From Spirogloea muscicola (taxonomy: Eukaryota > Streptophyta > Zygnematophyceae > Spirogloeales > Spirogloeaceae), in contig WELB01000232.1 in the NCBI GenBank assembly GCA_009602725.1, positions 117,040 through 127,591 on the forward strand: DNA of 10,552 bases, given 5' to 3'. Shown piece after piece: positions 6,433 through 10,552 of the stretch (positions are counted from its first letter, which is position 1; each line of letters opens with the position of its first letter). The position numbers and the translations under genes are program-made. The notes beneath the pieces were generated by a model. That model saw only the letters and a list, made by a program, of their open reading frames with translations. It was not told the origin of the DNA and made no database searches.

Positions 6433-8596
6433 ATGGAGGCCGCGCTGGCGACGACTGTGCAGGCGGTGCAGGCAGCTGCAGCAATAGCAGCTTGTGGGTG
6501 TTGCCTGTCGGCCAGGGATGCCGCCAATGGCGACCGCACTTGGAGGGCGGGCTCATCAATGGCATGCCCGCCGCTGCGACAGGCCAGACCGAGGCCGCTG
6601 CGCAGCATGGCAGTTGCGGCGAACGCGGAGGCGGCAGTGAGTCCCGGCCTGCAGCAATCTGGTGGCAAGCCTCCGCCAGCGGCGACGTCCACTGCGGAGA
6701 TTTTGGCGGCGGTGGCTCAAGGCCAGCTCCAAGCGGCAGATGCAGCGGAGCTGCTGCAGCTGCGAGGGCCTGCAAGCAGTGATGCGGCAGCCATTCTGCC
6801 CGGCCAGGTCTGCAGCTCTGCGCTGTCCGTGCATGCTTCCAACTTGTGACCATGGCAGCAGAGCTGCAGGCGGCCTCGGCATTGGCACCTACCCTTTGAC
6901 TCAGGATCTAATATCTGAAGTACACATCCTAAGCCGTCTGACTGTTTGACTTGAACGCCTGGAATCCGTGAGGCTAACCCCTAAGCTTGAAGAGTTTAAG
7001 ACCCTGGATCCGAGTAAAGCCTGAGCCCAGCCCACAATGAGCGCGTAGTAGGACACGCAAGGTGTCACTTTGCGGAGTGGCTTGACTACAGATTCAGCAT
7101 ACGGGCCATCTCAGTGCTGCTCTTGCACCCTCGTGCCCGTGGATCGCTCCCCGCTGTGCCCCTGCCGCAGCGGCGTTGAGCGAGACGGGCATGACCGTGC
7201 TGGCGGCACCCGCAGCTCCTGGTGGACGATTTTGCGCGCGTCGACACTGAGCGCAGTGTGAGGACCGGCTTCCCTGAGGTGAGCCTATGTTATGACTTCG
7301 ACGACTTTTCAGATTGGTCAGGCTTCTGTTTGTAAGCTTCTCATTTGGACCTTCAAGGTCATGGTTTGGAACGCTCAGACAAATGTCGCGGCCTGCATAG
7401 TAGACTGTGTGGCTGCTGCATCAGAGGAGGGTGCATGCGGCAGCAGCGCGATGACCACGAGGCTGCGCAGGTCGTGTGGGGCCCAGGCAAGACGGCGGAG
7501 CAGGTGGCACGTATCATGGCGGGCATGGCGGCCAATGGCCAGGACGCTGTGCTGGCCACCCGCATCACGCCCAGCATTGCGGCCGAGGTTGTCGCCTGTC
7601 CGCCTCCTGCCAAAGCTGTTGATGCTGTGGACGAGCACAAGCACAAGCGGTCCTAGCCCTGACTTTGGTAGCCACTCCTTGCAGGTCCAAGAGCAGCTCC
7701 CGGCAGCAGCCTACAATGAGGCAAGCCGCACGCTGGTCCTGCGCAGCGGCGATGCATGCGAGGGCGCCGCCAGCGTGGGCACCCTGCCTGGCTCCGTGGC
7801 CATCCTGTCGGCTGGGACGTCAGACTTTGCAGTTGCTGAGGTGATCGTCCTGGCCCTTTGCTCAGCTGATAATTGTGTGTAGATGAGGGTTAGCCTTTTA
7901 ATAGAAGCTTGGTTTCACTCCAGGGCGTCCGTATCACTTCATGTCATGTCAAGCAGCGGCGCTTGTTGTGCAGGAGGCGAGGGTGACTGCGCAGGTAATG
8001 GGCTGTCCTGTGTGGCAGCTCACGGACGTTGGTGTTGCAGGCCTCCACCGCCTTCTGTCCGAGGTCCGTCCTCTCTCCTACCTGCTTCCATTGCTTGCTC
8101 TCCAATTATGATAATGTTTACACCGCTCACTGCACATTGCATCCTGTCTCTTAGACGGGCCACAAGATGCGGCCTGAGCATGCAGCTACCTGTCATTCGC
8201 ACGGCCGACGTGGTCATCGTGGTGGCGGGCATGGACGGCGCACTTCCCAGTGTCGTGGCTGGCCTCGTTGACGCACCCGTCATTGCTGTGCCGACAAGGT
8301 GAAGTCCAGTAGCTCGAGCTCCTCCTGGTGCTAGTGGGGTCGGAGCTCTTCCGCTGCTCCCCCCCTGGCGCTCGTCGTGACCATCTGCTCGCTCGCTTCC
8401 CTGTGGCGACAGCATTGGCTACGGGGCGGCATTTGGTGGCATTGCGCCGCTGCTGGCGGCACTCAATTCGTGCGCGCCGGGAGTGGCAGTTGTGAATATC
8501 GACAATGGCTTTGGCGGCGCCATGCTCGCAGCACGGCTCTTACGTTCTGCTGCGAAGCTGGCGGCAAGAGGGCATAAAGAAGTGAATAATGTCTGA
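6433..8596 (+). CDS. larB: LarB/CpmA-family pyridinium-3,5-biscarboxylate mononucleotide synthase, seven exons
   Basis: Exons inferred: 6433-6807, 7216-7278, 7471-7587, 7685-7840, 7974-8063, 8186-8298, 8413-8596, giving 365 residues. All introns are GT-AG; the first five are phase 0, the last phase 2. Family landmarks run in order: the N-terminal helix [20 protein letters not shown] (about 90-109), [16 protein letters not shown] (to 146), VVWGPGKT (147-154), [51 protein letters not shown] with Cys325, and [11 protein letters not shown]. Bacterial LarB carboxylates nicotinic acid adenine dinucleotide and releases AMP, the first step to the nickel-pincer nucleotide; the Cys of LNSC is the reported covalent nucleophile. 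Bacterial LarB is about 250 residues, so the first 70-80 are extra: Ala/Arg/Ser-rich, few acidic residues, compatible with a plastid or mitochondrial transit peptide. Start is the first ATG after an in-frame TGA. Exon 3's donor (GTTGTC, 7588) and exon 1's (GTCTGC, 6808) are the least certain. CpmA is the cyanobacterial name. Confidence 0.9.
6808..7215 (+). other. Intron 1 of the LarB-like gene
   Basis: This 408-base intron is much longer than the others (97-192 bases). Donor GTCTGC follows CAG; the acceptor is CCCGCAG. The downstream frame has a TGA at 7192-7194, and only one AG lies between it and the next conserved coding sequence, so the acceptor is firm. The donor could instead be GTGATG at 6779, but that gives phase 1 and does not fit. 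A small extra exon inside cannot be excluded. Confidence 0.6.
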
Positions 8597-9381
8597 CTTT
8601 TTCTTTTAATCTCGACGCGTGATTTTTGACCCAGGCCAGCCCCTCACAAGGACCAACTGTTATATAGCACTTGCTCATCAATTGTGCAGCATATCTGCAT
8701 ACGGGTCGCACGTCAACCAATGAGCAATTTATGAAATAAGGGTGATGAAGGAGTTGGGCAGTCAAGGAGGCTGACCCGTAAAAAGAAAGCCTCATCTTAT
8801 GCTCTACGATGTGCCATGCAAAATATCGTTGCCACTAGTGCCACCATGGGGGGACTTGACCTCCTACTCGGCTAGGCAAAGCACGTCCACGCAGCTGCCC
8901 GCCCAGCTTTAACGGAAATGGCTTTGAGCTCTGAGGACTTGACTACTGCCAGTAGGAAAGGGTGCTTTTGAAGCTATTCTTCCAGAAACACTACAGCCAT
9001 GGGGCCAGATGTTAGCGTTTTCTCCAGCATGTGGAGTATTCTGTCGGCTTGTGAGTCTTTTGCGCAACAACAGCAAGCGAATGTATAGAAACACGTGGCC
9101 ATGGCCTGGCCACACTTTGATCTGTCAATGTGATCAGTGTGCCAAAGAGACCCGACCAAAGAGCTCTGAGGGTTGTCAGCTCAGTAAGTGGTGAATGCAA
9201 TATGCGCAGTCCATCATTCCCCACGTTTTCCTTGCCAGCTAGGTGGGAGTGGTCCACCAACAGCATGCAGCGCGCCGGTGCCCAAAGATTGCAATAGACA
9301 AATGTGGCTGTGCTGAAAGGTGGTGAAGTTCTGTTCATGGCCTTAATGCCAGGAAGCTCTTGCTCGCGCATGGTCACCAGC

Positions 9382-9386
9382 TGTAA
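9382..9386 (+). terminator. Candidate TGTAA poly(A) signal of the LarB-like gene
   Basis: This is the first plus-strand TGTAA after the stop codon at 8594-8596. It would imply a 3' UTR near 800 bases, long but within the range of volvocine genes. Confidence 0.4.
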
Positions 9387-9704
9387 TCCCACCTTGACTT
9401 ACGAAGTGTGCAGTGTGCGTGCACTTAAATGCTGCTACTTTAGTCCTTGGCACGTTGGAGGTGCACAAGCTCATTGAAGTGCTCCTTGCTGCCAGTCTGC
9501 ATGCTGGAGCAGTGTTCGGGCGCTGAGCTATGGCCTAGGGCTCGGTGGTTTGTGCAGTTCGCGGTGGCGAGCAAAATTGCTGGCAGAGCCAGAAGGCCGC
9601 TTGGCTGTCTACTGCCACAGAGATTGAGCTCAGAAGGAGTCGCATTCATTTTCTGAGTGCGACAGAGCCCGTCACGGTCTTGCGACCCCAGGAGCTTGTT
9701 GCTG

Positions 9705-9728
9705 GACTGTACAAAAGACTGTACAAAG
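9705..9728. repeat. Tandem 12-bp repeat
   Basis: GACTGTACAAAA is followed directly by GACTGTACAAAG. Only two units are present. Each unit contains the palindrome TGTACA. Confidence 0.7.
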
Positions 9729-9844
9729 CAGCGCAGGTAGCCTCAGAAGTGGCGTCTGCGTCGTTAGCCGAAGCAGCTGTATGGTGGTTGCCGTGTCAGC
9801 GACGGCAGAGGCCCATTATAAGAGGTGGAGTGAGGCTGCTGATC

Positions 9845-10552
9845 TCAACGGCCCCCGCTGCCACAGCCATTGCTGCTGCTGTCGCCGCCGCCATCACCGG
9901 GTGCCCGTAAGGGTGGGGGCCCTGCCGCAGTGGAGGTTGCACCAAATGTCAGCCGGAGCTCCATGTGACAGCCGCTGCCGGCGCCGCCGGCGCCCCTGCT
10001 TGAGAGTGAGGCGATGAGCGTCACCTGATAGCCGCGCAACTTAAGCGCGGTGGCGGTGGCACGACGCTGGCAGTGGCGGTGTTGCGCGGCAACGCGGTGC
10101 ATGGCGAGCGTGCGGGCCTCCAGCGCCTGCATGTATGCAATGACGTGCTCGAGCACCGCGCCGAGGCCGCGCACGTGCGCGGCGCCCGGCACCAGCTCCC
10201 GCAGCTCGCGCACCCTGCGCCAGATGCGCTCCTTGGCGCCACCTCCGCTGTCCTCCGCCTCTGCGAAGAAGCCGTCGAGGCTGTCGTGCTCCTCGGCCTC
10301 GTCCCCTCCCTCGCCGCTGTCACTGCCGTCACCGCCACTGCTGCAGCCGCCGCCGCCGCAGCCGCCATCGTCCTCCCAGCGCTGCTCGCTGCCGGCCAGC
10401 CGGGTTCTGCCCGGCGGCCGGCCTGCGGACGAGGTCGTGCCAGGTGATGGGGGCCCTGGAGCGGGGCTGCGGCTGCAGACGGCCCGCTCGTCGTCGTTGC
10501 CGCTGCTCGCCGCGTTCTCCTGCGCGGGACACTCGTCGTCACAGCATCGCGC
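9845..10552 (-). CDS. Partial helix-loop-helix protein, 3' end of gene (5' end outside window)
   Basis: The minus strand is open from the right edge to TGA at 9845-9847 (235 codons). After a Pro/Ser-rich and a Gly/Asp/Glu-rich acidic segment ending EHDSLDGFFAEAED comes KERIWRRVRELRELVPGAAH, then VRGLGAVLEHVIAYMQALEA (about 10234 down to 10110). This matches a helix-loop-helix: helix 1 with RELxELVPG, a loop, and helix 2 with LEHVIAYMQxLE. Residues just before helix 1 are acidic and Gly-rich, and the HER-type basic region that contacts E-box DNA is not evident, so it resembles atypical plant HLH proteins that act by dimerisation. The end is uncertain: CAG|GTGACG at 10025/10024 is a donor-like site, and splicing to 9921 (acceptor GCGGCAG) keeps phase 0 and gives a different tail ending EISSLTPPLIMGLCRR with TGA at 9796-9798. 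The gene converges on the LarB-like gene. Confidence 0.6.
   Translation of the reverse strand, partial: ARCCDDECPAQENAASSGNDDERAVCSRSPAPGPPSPGTTSSAGRPPGRTRLAGSEQRWEDDGGCGGGGCSSGGDGSDSGEGGDEAEEHDSLDGFFAEAEDSGGGAKERIWRRVRELRELVPGAAHVRGLGAVLEHVIAYMQALEARTLAMHRVAAQHRHCQRRATATALKLRGYQVTLIASLSSRGAGGAGSGCHMELRLTFGATSTAAGPPPLRAPGDGGGDSSSNGCGSGGR

Larger units (their letters stand above)
8597..9795. other. Intergenic region between convergent genes, probably 3' UTRs
   Basis: No protein was recognised on either strand. The base composition is markedly less GC-rich than the flanking exons, as expected for UTR. The minus-strand frame 9012-9392 and the overlapping frames near 9440-9656 have no family resemblance or splice support. 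It contains a TGTAA at 9382 and a short tandem repeat at 9705-9728. No TTACA (TGTAA on the minus strand) was found between about 8120 and 9845, so the minus-strand gene has no standard poly(A) signal nearby. Confidence 0.45.

Noticed and set aside
6272-6853. Minus-strand 193-codon and plus-strand 165-codon frames over LarB exon 1
   Set aside because: They are shadows of the Ala-rich exon 1, whose own frame contains the LarB N-terminal helix and splices in phase.
8630-8665. CCAGGCCAGCCCC followed by ACAAGGACC, resembling half of the stem-loop repeat
   Set aside because: The matching stem half is missing and the similarity is too short to call a sixth copy.
9012-9392. Minus-strand 126-codon frame in the convergent intergenic region
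   Set aside because: It has no domain resemblance, an A/T-richer composition than host exons and no splice link to the HLH gene.

Overview
The window looks like nuclear DNA of a green alga, most likely a chlorophyte of the volvocine type. Three things point there: GC-rich, Ala/Gly/Pro/Ser-rich coding exons; short GT-AG introns, mostly GTGAG-like at the donor and GCAG at the acceptor; and TGTAA motifs (the usual chlorophyte poly(A) signal) downstream of two plus-strand genes. No bacterial operon structure, rRNA, tRNA or CRISPR array was seen. The species assignment is inference.

Layout. (1) Positions 1 to about 1930, plus strand: the 3' part of a low-complexity protein gene that enters from the left edge; its last exons are uncertain. 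(2) About 2340-4220: a graveyard of retroelement fragments organised as a large imperfect inverted repeat (arms 2341-3186 and 3371-4061, spacer 3187-3370). It carries two copies, facing opposite ways, of the C-terminal half of a retropepsin-like protease; only the plus-strand copy also has the active-site half. A gag-like fragment lies just outside the right arm. (3) About 4480-5880: a family of short GGGCTGG/CCAGCC stem-loops, two copies in one orientation and three inverted, flanking an unrecognised minus-strand coding remnant with an in-frame TAG and a Ty1/copia polyprotein fragment. (4) 6433-8596, plus strand: the best-supported gene, a seven-exon homologue of LarB/CpmA, the carboxylase that starts nickel-pincer nucleotide synthesis from nicotinic acid adenine dinucleotide, with a possible organelle transit peptide. 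(5) 8597 to about 9800: the intergenic space between convergent genes, probably mostly 3' UTR. (6) About 9796/9845-10552, minus strand: the 3' part of a gene with a helix-loop-helix domain that lacks an evident DNA-binding basic region, entering from the right edge.

The three host genes show no obvious functional link. The most useful results are the reconstructed LarB gene model, the hairpin-forming retroelement palindrome and the stem-loop repeat family.
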